From: Eubacteriales bacterium
GTDB taxonomy: Bacteria; Bacillota; Clostridia; Peptostreptococcales; Anaerovoracaceae
Assembly (NCBI GenBank): GCA_029098205.1
Contig: JAQXNW010000038.1
Coordinates: 1-9,384 of the forward strand
Direction: 5' to 3'
Length of the DNA: 9,384 bases
Shown here: positions 1 to 7,032 of the stretch, one piece after another
How positions within the stretch are numbered: the stretch's first letter is position 1
Layout: each line of letters opens with the position of its first letter
Notes under the pieces: model-generated
What the model was told of the DNA's origin: nothing
The model's database searches: none
Seen by the model: only the letters and a program-made list of their open reading frames with translations
Position numbers and translations under genes: made by a program

Positions 1-365
1 TCCCAGTCATAGGAAAGACCAAGTCGACGGAGTTCATCCTCCATCTCATGGATGTTGCTCCATGTCCACTCAGCCGGCGGCGTGCCGTTCTTAATCGCCG
101 CGTTTTCCGCCGGAAGTCCGAACGAGTCAAATCCCATTACATGAAGTACATTGTACCCCTGCATGGAACGGAACCGGGCGATGACGTCGCCGATCGAATA
201 ATTCCGTACATGGCCCATATGAAGTTTTCCGGAAGGATACGGAAACATTTCCAGATCATAGAATTTTTTCTTTGACCGGTCTTCCGTCACCTTGAAGCAA
301 TTGTTCTCTTCCCAGTATTTCTGCCACTTTTTTTCAATGGCACTGAAATTGTACTTCTCTTCCAT
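1..365 (-). CDS. leuS: Leucyl-tRNA synthetase, N-terminal part (truncated by window edge)
   Basis: Class I aminoacyl-tRNA synthetase that activates leucine with ATP and charges tRNA-Leu in the cytoplasm. Only the first 121 codons are inside the window; the gene continues past the left edge and full-length bacterial LeuRS is about 800 residues or more. Visible hallmarks are FPYPSG at residues 41-46, the class I HIGH signature as HMGH at 49-52, and the MGFDSFGLPAENAA block at 77-90, which binds ATP and leucine. In most bacterial LeuRS that I know the block reads MGWDAFGLPAENAA, so F79 and S81 are mild departures. The ATG at 365-363 shares one base with the TAA stop of the upstream YqeK-RsfS frame. 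A GGAGG at 374-370 sits 4 nt before the ATG, so the start is well supported and translation is probably coupled. leuS following rsfS is a familiar order in Clostridia. Confidence 0.95.
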   Translation of the reverse strand, partial: MEEKYNFSAIEKKWQKYWEENNCFKVTEDRSKKKFYDLEMFPYPSGKLHMGHVRNYSIGDVIARFRSMQGYNVLHVMGFDSFGLPAENAAIKNGTPPAEWTWSNIHEMEDELRRLGLSYDW

Positions 366-1279
366 TAGTCCTCCACTCCGTTAAAAGGAACCTGTTCACA
401 ATCTCCCCAGATCTCTTCGATTTTATATTTCTCCCGTGCTTCTTTCGTAAACACGTTCACGACGACATCGCCGTAATCAATCAAAATCCAACCGCTACTG
501 CCGCGTCCTTCTTTTCCGCGCACAAGCTCGCCCATGTCCGCAAGATGTTCCTCGACCTCGTCCGCCAGGGATTCCGCCTGCCTCTCCGATCCAGCGCCGC
601 AAATCACCAGATAATCCGCGAAAGACGATTTTCCGGCGACATCAATAACCAAAATATTCTGCCCCAATTTTTTATCCAATGCCTTCGCGGCTTCCAGCGC
701 TACGGTTTTACTTTCCATTTCCTTCTCCTTCAGCTGCTTCTTATAATATTCTTCCGCCAGAACAGAATCCTTATCCACTTCTCCGCCTTTTTCGCGGACG
801 TACTCTACAGAGCGTTTCAGACAAAGATAGCAGGCAAGATCCAGATCCTTCAAAGACGCTTCCCGGATTTCCTTCAGCCCCGGGTAATCCTGCCGGTTCG
901 GCTCTGTAGCATCTGCAAGAAACAGAATCTGTTCCAGTTTCGACATGCCCGGTCTTCCTGTAGTATGAAAGCTGACCGCATTCAGCATATCCTCATCCGT
1001 AATTCCGTACTCACTTCGCATCACCGCGCTTGCGACCTTGCTGTGCGCCAGGTTCCGGTTTCCCAGATACTTATCCGGAAGATGATATTTTCGGACAAGA
1101 TCATCGAGATCTCTCTCTTTAAACATATCATGAAACAAAGCGCAGATTTCGGCTTTTTTCGGATCTTCTCCGAAAATTTCCGAAAGGCGGACCGCCGTCG
1201 ACCGAACACCTTCAATGTGCGTTCTTCTCTTTTCTGAAAGATGTTCCTCAAGATATTTCCTGATAGAGTCTGTGTTCAT
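365..1279 (-). CDS. yqeK-rsfS: Fused YqeK (Ap4A hydrolase, HD domain) - RsfS (ribosome silencing factor)
   Basis: One uninterrupted frame of 304 residues holds two proteins that are normally separate. Residues 1 to about 180 match YqeK, a metal-dependent HD-domain hydrolase that splits diadenosine tetraphosphate symmetrically into ADP. Candidate metal ligands are H21, H50-D51, H79, H105 and D123, within ALFHDMFK, FHTTGRPGM and LADATEPNR. Residues 188-304 match RsfS/YqeL (DUF143/Iojap), which binds ribosomal protein uL14 on the 50S subunit and blocks joining to 30S in starvation. Its conserved blocks are ADYLVICGAGSERQ (221-234) and GWILIDYGDVVVNVF (263-277); N275 is where many homologues have His. 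The junction, about residues 180-187 (KKQLKEKE), is barely a linker. The ATG at 1279 has GGAG 10 nt upstream and overlaps the end of nadD by 32 nt. The domain calls are secure. Whether a fusion protein is really made, alone or alongside free RsfS, is inference. Confidence 0.93.
   Translation of the reverse strand: MNTDSIRKYLEEHLSEKRRTHIEGVRSTAVRLSEIFGEDPKKAEICALFHDMFKERDLDDLVRKYHLPDKYLGNRNLAHSKVASAVMRSEYGITDEDMLNAVSFHTTGRPGMSKLEQILFLADATEPNRQDYPGLKEIREASLKDLDLACYLCLKRSVEYVREKGGEVDKDSVLAEEYYKKQLKEKEMESKTVALEAAKALDKKLGQNILVIDVAGKSSFADYLVICGAGSERQAESLADEVEEHLADMGELVRGKEGRGSSGWILIDYGDVVVNVFTKEAREKYKIEEIWGDCEQVPFNGVED
716..730 (-). promoter_or_regulatory. rsfS: Internal ribosome binding site and ATG for stand-alone RsfS
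   Basis: Within the fused frame, AAGGAG at 730-725 is followed after 6 nt by an in-frame ATG at 718-716, codon 188. This is among the best-placed Shine-Dalgarno sites in the window. The ATG begins MESKTVALEAAKALDKK, where free RsfS proteins usually start. Initiation here would yield 117 residues (718-365), close to the roughly 105-120 of ordinary RsfS. The purine-rich bases double as the codons for KEKE. The likely explanation is an ancestral intercistronic ribosome binding site retained after the yqeK stop was lost, so RsfS may be made both fused and free. Confidence 0.65.
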
Positions 1280-1856
1280 AAATATACTGCTCCACCGATT
1301 CCGGAACCAGACCTCGAAGAGATTTTCCCTGTTTCACGCGCATGCGGATGTCCGTTGAAGAAACAGGGATCATTTCATTCCGGAGGACGGAAACCTTCGC
1401 TCCGTATTGATCCCGGTATCTGTCTAATTTCTTTTCATATTCGCTCCGCTGAAAACCTGGTCTCGGAGCCAAAGCAAAGGAAAACCTCCGGAGAAGTTCT
1501 TTTCCATGATACCACGTTTCCAGCTGAAGAAAGGAGTCCGTTCCCATTAGAAAAACAAACTGGATTTCCGGATGCTCCCTTTCCAGTGTATCCAAGGTGT
1601 TATAGGTATAAGACACCTCATTTCGTTCTATTTCCCAGCGGCTTACGCGGACGCGGGAAAGATCTTCCGCCGCAAGCTCCACCATTCTTATCCGGTCCGA
1701 ATCGGGAGCGTGTTTTTTTGACTGTTTGAACGGACTCACCTTCGCAGGCATCAAAAGCACTTCATCCAGTCCGAGCTCATCTCTTGCCGCCAAGGCAATC
1801 GAAAGATGCCCTAAGTGAATCGGATCGAAGGTGCCGCCTAAAATTCCCGTTTTCAT
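1248..1856 (-). CDS. nadD: Nicotinate-nucleotide adenylyltransferase
   Basis: Cytoplasmic enzyme of NAD biosynthesis that transfers AMP from ATP to nicotinate mononucleotide, giving deamido-NAD. The 202-residue protein has the usual family length. It opens with the nucleotidyltransferase signature GGTFDPIHLGH (residues 7-17, with H14 and H17 as the HxGH pair). The middle block MGTDSFLQLETWY (104-116) and the C-terminal SSTDIR motif (166-171) complete the family pattern. The frame stays open upstream to 1949, but those extra 31 residues lie inside aspS and precede the conserved N-terminus, so the ATG at 1856 is chosen. It lies 7 nt after the aspS stop with only a weak GGA upstream, which suggests translational coupling to aspS. 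Its end overlaps yqeK by 32 nt. The nadD-yqeK-rsfS order is widespread in Bacillota. Confidence 0.96.
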   Translation of the reverse strand: MKTGILGGTFDPIHLGHLSIALAARDELGLDEVLLMPAKVSPFKQSKKHAPDSDRIRMVELAAEDLSRVRVSRWEIERNEVSYTYNTLDTLEREHPEIQFVFLMGTDSFLQLETWYHGKELLRRFSFALAPRPGFQRSEYEKKLDRYRDQYGAKVSVLRNEMIPVSSTDIRMRVKQGKSLRGLVPESVEQYIYEHRLYQEIS

Positions 1857-1863
1857 TGAATCA

Positions 1864-3660
1864 TCATTCCGAAAGCCCGTTCTCAGCGCTGCTTCTGACC
1901 GCAATCGAAAGCTCTTCGAGCTGCGCTTCGTCCACAACATTCGGAGCATCGCTGACTAAGCACTGCGCATTCTGGTTTTTCGGGAACGCCATGACTTCGC
2001 GGATGCTAGACTCACCCAGAAGAAGCATGACCATCCTGTCAAGACCATAGGCGAGTCCGCCGTGCGGCGGCGCGCCATATTTAAAGGCATCCAGCAGGAA
2101 GCCGAATTTAATACGGCTCTCTTCTTTCGAAATGCCCAGAATATCAAACATTTTCTGCTGCAGAGCCGGATCATGGATACGGATGCTTCCGCCACCCATT
2201 TCGACACCATTCAGAACGATGTCATAGGCAAGCGCTTTTACCTTCATCGGGTCTGTATCCAGAAGCGGAATGTCTTCCTCCTTCGGATGCGTGAAAGGAT
2301 GGTGCATCGCGGTGATATTTCCTTCTTCGTCTTTTTCAAACATCGGGAAATCCGTCACCCAAAGAAGATTGAACTGTTTCGGGTCCAGAAGCCCCATCTG
2401 ATCCGCGATATGTCTTCGGAGAAATCCCAAAGAATCAAATACGACCTTCGGCTGATCCGATACGATGAGAATCAGATCTCCCGGCTTCGCACCAAAAACT
2501 TCCGCAATTTCCGAAAGCTCTTCCTTCCCGAAGAATTTATCTACGGAAGACTTGAAAGCGCCTCCTTCCTCGACTCGAATCCAGACAATGCCTTTGGCGC
2601 CGTAATGCTTCGTTTCCTGTGTCAGCTTGTCAATCTTCTTCCGGCTGTATACTGAAGATCCTCCATCGATGCAGATTCCGCGCACATCGCCGCCGGAAGC
2701 AAGGATATCGGCAAATACCTTGAATTCAGTATTCTTCACGCAGGGAAGATCCGAAAGGTTCTTAAGTTCGAATCCGAACCGGGTATCCGGCTTGTCCGAT
2801 CCATACCGTTCCATGGCCTCGTCATAAGGAATTCTCGGAAGCGGCGTTTTAATCTCTACATTCAGAGTTTCCTTAAACAGCCGTTTGAGGAATCCCTCCT
2901 GAATCGCGATGACATCATCCTGATCCACAAAAGACATTTCCAAATCAATCTGTGTGAATTCAGGCTGCCGATCTGCACGAAGATCCTCATCGCGGAAACA
3001 TTTTGCGATCTGCATGTAACGATCCGTTCCGCCGACCATAAGAAGCTGCTTGAAAAGCTGCGGAGACTGCGGAAGCGCATAGAACTTTCCGGGATTCATG
3101 CGGCTTGGAACCAAATAATCCCGCGCGCCTTCCGGAGTCGAACGGACAAGAACCGGCGTTTCCACTTCGGTAAAGCCGTTCTCATCAAAATAATTTCTCG
3201 CGATCATCGTCACACGATGCCGAAAGCTGAGGTTTCTCTGCATCTTCAGCTTTCGAAGGTCAAGATATCGATACTTGAGACGAAGAGCATCTTCTACATT
3301 ATCATCATCCTTGACATAAATCGGCGGCGTTTCAGCTTTATTATACAGTACGAGATCTGAAGCCAGTACTTCGATATCGCCGGTCGGAAGGTCCGGATTC
3401 TTCGATGAACGCTCACGGACAACTCCCTTGACGCCAATGACATATTCGCTGCGGATCGAAGAGGCAAGCTGGAAAACATCCTTCGGAGCCGTCTCGTCAA
3501 AGACAATCTGAATGATTCCTGTTTTATCCCGAAGATCCACAAAAATCAGACCGCCAAGACTGCGCTGCTTCGCAGCCCATCCGTTCAGGATTACCGTCTC
3601 CCCTGCATTCGCGGTCCGTAAAACACCGCACATACTCGTTCTTTTAAATAACTGTGACAT
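1864..3660 (-). CDS. aspS: Aspartyl-tRNA synthetase, bacterial type
   Basis: Class II synthetase that charges tRNA-Asp. At 598 residues it has the normal bacterial length. Domain order is an N-terminal OB-fold anticodon-binding domain (about 1-110, with LNGWAAKQRSLGGLIFVDLRD), the class II core, and the bacterial GAD insertion (about 290-420). Motif 2 is visible as CFRDEDLRADRQPEF (221-235), motif 3 as GGLAYGLDR (534-542), and the aspartate-pocket region around LPQSPQLFKQ (196-205). In the anticodon loop, L35 aligns with E. coli Leu30; non-discriminating enzymes such as that of Pseudomonas aeruginosa carry His there. This weakly favours a discriminating enzyme, but my alignment is by eye. The ATG at 3660 has AGGAG 6 nt upstream (3671-3667). 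It follows hisS by 64 nt and precedes nadD by 7 nt. Confidence 0.97.
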   Translation of the reverse strand: MSQLFKRTSMCGVLRTANAGETVILNGWAAKQRSLGGLIFVDLRDKTGIIQIVFDETAPKDVFQLASSIRSEYVIGVKGVVRERSSKNPDLPTGDIEVLASDLVLYNKAETPPIYVKDDDNVEDALRLKYRYLDLRKLKMQRNLSFRHRVTMIARNYFDENGFTEVETPVLVRSTPEGARDYLVPSRMNPGKFYALPQSPQLFKQLLMVGGTDRYMQIAKCFRDEDLRADRQPEFTQIDLEMSFVDQDDVIAIQEGFLKRLFKETLNVEIKTPLPRIPYDEAMERYGSDKPDTRFGFELKNLSDLPCVKNTEFKVFADILASGGDVRGICIDGGSSVYSRKKIDKLTQETKHYGAKGIVWIRVEEGGAFKSSVDKFFGKEELSEIAEVFGAKPGDLILIVSDQPKVVFDSLGFLRRHIADQMGLLDPKQFNLLWVTDFPMFEKDEEGNITAMHHPFTHPKEEDIPLLDTDPMKVKALAYDIVLNGVEMGGGSIRIHDPALQQKMFDILGISKEESRIKFGFLLDAFKYGAPPHGGLAYGLDRMVMLLLGESSIREVMAFPKNQNAQCLVSDAPNVVDEAQLEELSIAVRSSAENGLSE

Positions 3661-3724
3661 GAATCGCTCCTGTTTGCAATAATATTTTTATGTGTACAAC
3701 AAAGTGAATGCCGTAGCTGTTTTT
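3661..3724 (-). other. hisS-aspS intergenic spacer (largest gap in the window)
   Basis: These 64 nt contain the aspS ribosome binding site (AGGAG, 3671-3667) and an otherwise AT-rich sequence. I see no stem-loop followed by a T run on the minus strand, so no intrinsic terminator. The gap is also too short for a T-box leader. A poor sigma-A-like pair, TTCACT (3708-3703) and TATTAT (3684-3679) 18 nt apart, would start transcription almost on top of the ribosome binding site. I regard it as weak. Read-through from hisS into aspS is the simplest reading. Confidence 0.6.
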
Positions 3725-4996
3725 TTATTTCAGAAGAACATCCGACATTTTCAGCACTTCCACTAATTTGTCAAAACGGACTTCCACCTGTTCATGTGTA
3801 ACCATATTTTTAATCTGCGCGGCGCCCTTCGCTAATTCGTCGCTTCCAATTACGACTGTATGCCGCGCGTTCTTACGCGCTGCATATTTAAATTGCCCTT
3901 TCAGATTTCTAGCGAGAATATCCACTTCCGCTGAAAATCCCTTTTGTCTAAGTTCATGAAGAATGCCAAGGCCCTTTGTTTTCGCTTCATCGCCCAGCAC
4001 CGCGATGAAAACGTCAAGGCCCTCCGGTTTCGGAATTTCAAACCCGTTTTCCTTCATCAGGAGCAGGAGTCTTTCAACTCCGAGTCCGAATCCGACGCCC
4101 GGCACAGAAGGTCCGCCAATTTCCTCAATCAGATGATCATACCGGCCTCCGCCGCAGACCGTGGACTGTGCGCCGATTCCAGTCGAAACGAATTCGAACG
4201 CGGTCTTCGTATAATAATCCAGGCCGCGGACAATTCTCGGATTTACGGTGAACGGAATTCCGAACGCATCCAGATTCTTTTTCAGATCCTCAAACGAAGA
4301 ACGGCAGTCATCACACAGATAATCCAGAATCGAAGGAGCACCTTCCGCTAATTTCTGATCCTCCGGCGATTTGCAGTCAAGAAGCCGCATGGGATTTCGT
4401 TCAAATCTTGTCTTGCAGGTATCGCAAAGTTCATCAAAATGCGGACGGAAATAATCCTGAAGGGCTTTTCGGTACGCAGCGCGGCATTTCGGGCATCCGA
4501 CGCTGTTAATTTCTAGACTTACATTTTTTATTCCCATCTCGCTGAGAAAATCATTCGCGAAGCAGATTACTTCCGCGTCTGCCATCATATCCGGCGTTCC
4601 GAATACCTCGATTCCGAACTGATGAAATTCCCGGAGGCGGCCGGCCTGCGGCTTTTCATAACGGAAGCACGGAAGCTCGTAAAATAACTTTGTCGGCTGC
4701 GACTCCGCGAAAATTTTATGCTCGACAAAAGACCGAACGACCGAAGAGGTTCCCTCCGGCTTTAATGTCATGCTCCGCCCTGCATGATCATCAAAGGTAT
4801 ACATCTCTTTCTGCACAATATCGGTCGTATCCCCTACGCCGCGCTGAAAAAGCTCCGTATGCTCAAACATCGGCGTACGAATCTCCTGAAATCCGTATTT
4901 TTTGCAGAGATCCTTGAATTTGCCCTCCACAAACTGCCATTCATAAACTTCACCGGGCAGAATATCCTTTGTTCCTTTCGGCGCGCTAATTGCCAT
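3725..4996 (-). CDS. hisS: Histidyl-tRNA synthetase
   Basis: Class II synthetase that charges tRNA-His, usually a homodimer. The 423-residue length is typical. Motif 2 appears as CFRYEKPQAGRLREFHQF (110-127), the histidine-specific loop as RGLDYYT (257-263), and motif 3 as GVGFGLGVERLL (300-311). The last 95 or so residues form the anticodon-binding domain (LDVFIAVLG through KGQFKYAARKNARHTVVIG). The insertion between motif 2 and the RGLDYYT loop carries cysteine pairs C168-C171, C191-C194 and C228-C231 plus C208, suggesting a structural metal site; B. subtilis HisRS keeps only some of these as I recall it. The ATG at 4996 has GAGG 8 nt upstream (5008-5005) and overlaps the end of hemZ by 11 nt. 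hisS followed by aspS is a standard pair in Bacillota. No T-box leader precedes it here. Confidence 0.97.
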   Translation of the reverse strand: MAISAPKGTKDILPGEVYEWQFVEGKFKDLCKKYGFQEIRTPMFEHTELFQRGVGDTTDIVQKEMYTFDDHAGRSMTLKPEGTSSVVRSFVEHKIFAESQPTKLFYELPCFRYEKPQAGRLREFHQFGIEVFGTPDMMADAEVICFANDFLSEMGIKNVSLEINSVGCPKCRAAYRKALQDYFRPHFDELCDTCKTRFERNPMRLLDCKSPEDQKLAEGAPSILDYLCDDCRSSFEDLKKNLDAFGIPFTVNPRIVRGLDYYTKTAFEFVSTGIGAQSTVCGGGRYDHLIEEIGGPSVPGVGFGLGVERLLLLMKENGFEIPKPEGLDVFIAVLGDEAKTKGLGILHELRQKGFSAEVDILARNLKGQFKYAARKNARHTVVIGSDELAKGAAQIKNMVTHEQVEVRFDKLVEVLKMSDVLLK

Positions 4997-6416
4997 TGAA
5001 AAAACCTCTTTCCTTCCGGCCGCACATTTCGTCGATACGGCTTATATATTGTTCATAATTCGTTACATTCGCAGTTCGGACAAGCCGGTTCGTTTCCGCC
5101 TCATACCGCTTCGAAATACCTCCGGCTCCCAGCGCCAGAATGCTCTGGTGCTCATCCATGATCCGGACATTATACAGATTTTCGGTTCCCGGAAGCGCGT
5201 ATCCGGTATTCTCGTGATACCCGGCCATATGCTTCTGCCGGTAAAGATAATACGGACGAAATCCAGCGCTGCTCAAAAGCCTGCGGCTGATATCCAGCAT
5301 TTCGCCGACAATTCCCGCCGCTTTATAATGGTAATCCCGATCGATCCCGACCAGCTTCGACGCGCGCTTTACTGCTAACGTGTGCACCGTTATATTATTT
5401 GCTCCGAACCCAAGAACCTTCTCCAGAGAATAGCGAAAATCATCCGCATTTTCGCCGGGAAGACCGGCAATAAGATCCGCATTGATCACGCGAAAGCCGA
5501 TCTGATCCGCAAGACGGAACGCCTTCTCAATATCCTCCGGAGTGTGTGAGCGGCCGATTGCGTCTAACGTTTTCTGGCGCATGGACTGCGGATTGATGCT
5601 GATCCGGTCCACACCGGAATTTTTCAGTACGGTCAGCTTTTCTTCCGTAATCGTGTCCGGACGCCCGGCTTCCACCGTAAATTCACGGCAGTTATCCATC
5701 GGAAACTTGTTCCTTACCTCCGAAAGCACAGTCTCCATCTGCGCCGCGGAAAGTGTTGTAGGCGTGCCGCCCCCAAAATAGACAGACTCCGGAAAAAGAC
5801 CGTGCTCACGCATCTCCTGACCGCAGAAGTCAATCTCTTTTAAGAGCGCAGGCACATATCTTGCAATCTCCGAATCCGGAACCTGATTGGAAGCAAACGA
5901 GCAGTAAACGCATCGGGTAGGGCAGAACGGGATACCGATATATACGCCGATAGAATTTTCCGGCGGCGTTCCAAGCATCTCTTTCTGAAGAATGTATGTA
6001 TCGACAATCAGTTCCGCTTTCTCTTTCGAGAGAAAGTAATATCCCTGCATAATGCGAAGCACTTCGTCCGGCGTCTTTCCGGATTCCATAAGCTCGCCTG
6101 CCATTTTAACCGGACGGACTCCTGTAAGAGTTCCCCAGTCCGGCTTTTTTCCTGTAATCGCATAAAGATTCCGGAAAAGTTCTCTTTTTATCTCATTAAA
6201 ATCCGTATTCCCGCTTGTATTCACATGCAGCGCTCCGTCATCAAAAACGCCGTCATCCTCCAGGATTCTGTATCGATCCGGAGGAATAAATTCATCGATC
6301 AGTTCAATCAGCTGCGGAAGTTTTACCGGATTATGTATTTTAATAAGGATCGGATTCTGCTCCAGTTCTTTTTCCTTCAAAGCTTCGTTTCCGTTCATTG
6401 CATCACTCATTGACAA
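4986..6416 (-). CDS. hemZ: Radical SAM coproporphyrinogen dehydrogenase-like protein HemZ
   Basis: Member of the HemN/HemW/HemZ radical SAM group. HemZ is annotated as an oxygen-independent coproporphyrinogen III dehydrogenase-type enzyme, but the in vivo reaction of many Clostridia members is unproven, so the substrate is inferred. The 476-residue protein has an N-terminal HemZ-specific region (about 20-150, including TLTGVRPVK), then the 4Fe-4S signature CPTRCVYC (C165, C169, C172), the SAM-binding GGGTPT (215-220), and the barrel motifs FTVEAGRPD and INADLIAGLPGE. The C-terminal part includes YYLYRQKHMAGYHENTGYA (389-407). Start choice is uncertain. A TTG at 6416 has AGAAGGAG ending 10 nt upstream, whereas the ATG at 6410 is 16 nt away and one at 6398 is farther still. 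All overlap or adjoin the end of the preceding hydrolase gene. The residue numbers given use the TTG. Confidence 0.9.
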   Translation of the reverse strand: MSMSDAMNGNEALKEKELEQNPILIKIHNPVKLPQLIELIDEFIPPDRYRILEDDGVFDDGALHVNTSGNTDFNEIKRELFRNLYAITGKKPDWGTLTGVRPVKMAGELMESGKTPDEVLRIMQGYYFLSKEKAELIVDTYILQKEMLGTPPENSIGVYIGIPFCPTRCVYCSFASNQVPDSEIARYVPALLKEIDFCGQEMREHGLFPESVYFGGGTPTTLSAAQMETVLSEVRNKFPMDNCREFTVEAGRPDTITEEKLTVLKNSGVDRISINPQSMRQKTLDAIGRSHTPEDIEKAFRLADQIGFRVINADLIAGLPGENADDFRYSLEKVLGFGANNITVHTLAVKRASKLVGIDRDYHYKAAGIVGEMLDISRRLLSSAGFRPYYLYRQKHMAGYHENTGYALPGTENLYNVRIMDEHQSILALGAGGISKRYEAETNRLVRTANVTNYEQYISRIDEMCGRKERGFFNGN

Positions 6417-7032
6417 AAGGATTATGCTCCTTCTCTACTTCGATGGTCGTAATATCCATATGACCGGGGAGAACAACCGTATCCTCCGGCAGCTTGAAAA
6501 GCTTCTCTTTAATGGATTGGATGAGAGCCGCGTAATTTCCTCCCGGGAAATCGGTTCTTCCGACAGACAGCTGAAACAATGTATCGCCGCTGAATACATA
6601 ATGACCCACGACGATGGACTGTCCGCCCGGTGTATGCCCCGGCGTATACAGAAAACGAATCTTCATATTTCCGATTTTCATCGTCTCTTCGTCTGCTACA
6701 AACCGGTCCGCTTTTACAGAGATCGGATACCCGTTAATCGATGGAGAATCATTAAAACGGGGATTTTCCAGAAGTGCCTTCTCATTCTCGTTTGCAACGA
6801 CCTGAATTCCCGGGAAAATTTTTCGAAGGTCTTCAATCCATCCGATATGGTCGCCATGACCATGCGTAAGCAGAATATACCCGATATGAAGCTGCTTCTC
6901 TTTCACCTGCTCGAGAAGCTCCTGACTTTCCCCGCCTGGATCGACGATAAATCCCTCTTTCGTTTCATCGAAAACCAAATAAGTATTTACGCCGATCGGA
7001 CCCGTCATATATCTTTGAATAGAAATTCCCAT
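6403..7032 (-). CDS. Metallo-beta-lactamase-fold hydrolase, glyoxalase II-like (YqgX type)
   Basis: Small cytoplasmic metal-dependent hydrolase of the glyoxalase II-like branch. The physiological substrate is unknown; a thioester is the usual guess for this group. From the ATG at 7032 it has 209 residues. The metal-binding set is complete: HGHGDH (H57, H59, D61, H62), the TPGH histidine H133, SGD with bridging D150, and PGH with H191. The C-terminal NPF near residue 205 is typical of the branch, but I see no extra lid domain as in true glyoxalase II. A GTG at 7038 could add two residues. I prefer the ATG because the purine-rich GAGAG ends 5 nt before it. It lies 27 nt after rel and overlaps hemZ. 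An MBL-fold gene between rel and hemZ is a recurrent Clostridia arrangement, but its link to (p)ppGpp or porphyrin metabolism is not established. Confidence 0.9.
   Translation of the reverse strand: MGISIQRYMTGPIGVNTYLVFDETKEGFIVDPGGESQELLEQVKEKQLHIGYILLTHGHGDHIGWIEDLRKIFPGIQVVANENEKALLENPRFNDSPSINGYPISVKADRFVADEETMKIGNMKIRFLYTPGHTPGGQSIVVGHYVFSGDTLFQLSVGRTDFPGGNYAALIQSIKEKLFKLPEDTVVLPGHMDITTIEVEKEHNPFVNE
6427..6434 (-). promoter_or_regulatory. Ribosome binding site bearing on the hemZ start
   Basis: AGAAGGAG lies inside the last codons of the MBL-fold hydrolase gene. It ends 10 nt before TTG 6416, 16 nt before ATG 6410 and 28 nt before ATG 6398. The yqeK start in this window also uses a 10-nt spacing, so the TTG is credible. 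Coupled restart at the ATG that overlaps the hydrolase stop codon is the alternative. Confidence 0.5.

Noticed and set aside
545..1237. 230-codon plus-strand open frame opposite yqeK-rsfS
   Set aside because: It is antisense to clear YqeK and RsfS domains, and its low-complexity, Phe/Arg-rich translation resembles no family I know.
1857..1949. N-terminal extension of nadD to an upstream ATG at 1949
   Set aside because: The extra 31 residues lie inside aspS in another frame, and the conserved family start is MKTGILGGTFDP at 1856.
3679..3708. Possible promoter for aspS (TTCACT, 18 nt, TATTAT)
   Set aside because: The -35 match is poor, the region is simply AT-rich, and the predicted start would leave only about 12 nt before the ATG, with the Shine-Dalgarno at its very beginning.
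3701..3730. T-run at 3720-3726 as an intrinsic terminator
   Set aside because: The T-run is on the plus strand, where no gene ends, and no GC-rich stem precedes it. On the transcribed minus strand it is an A-run at the hisS stop.
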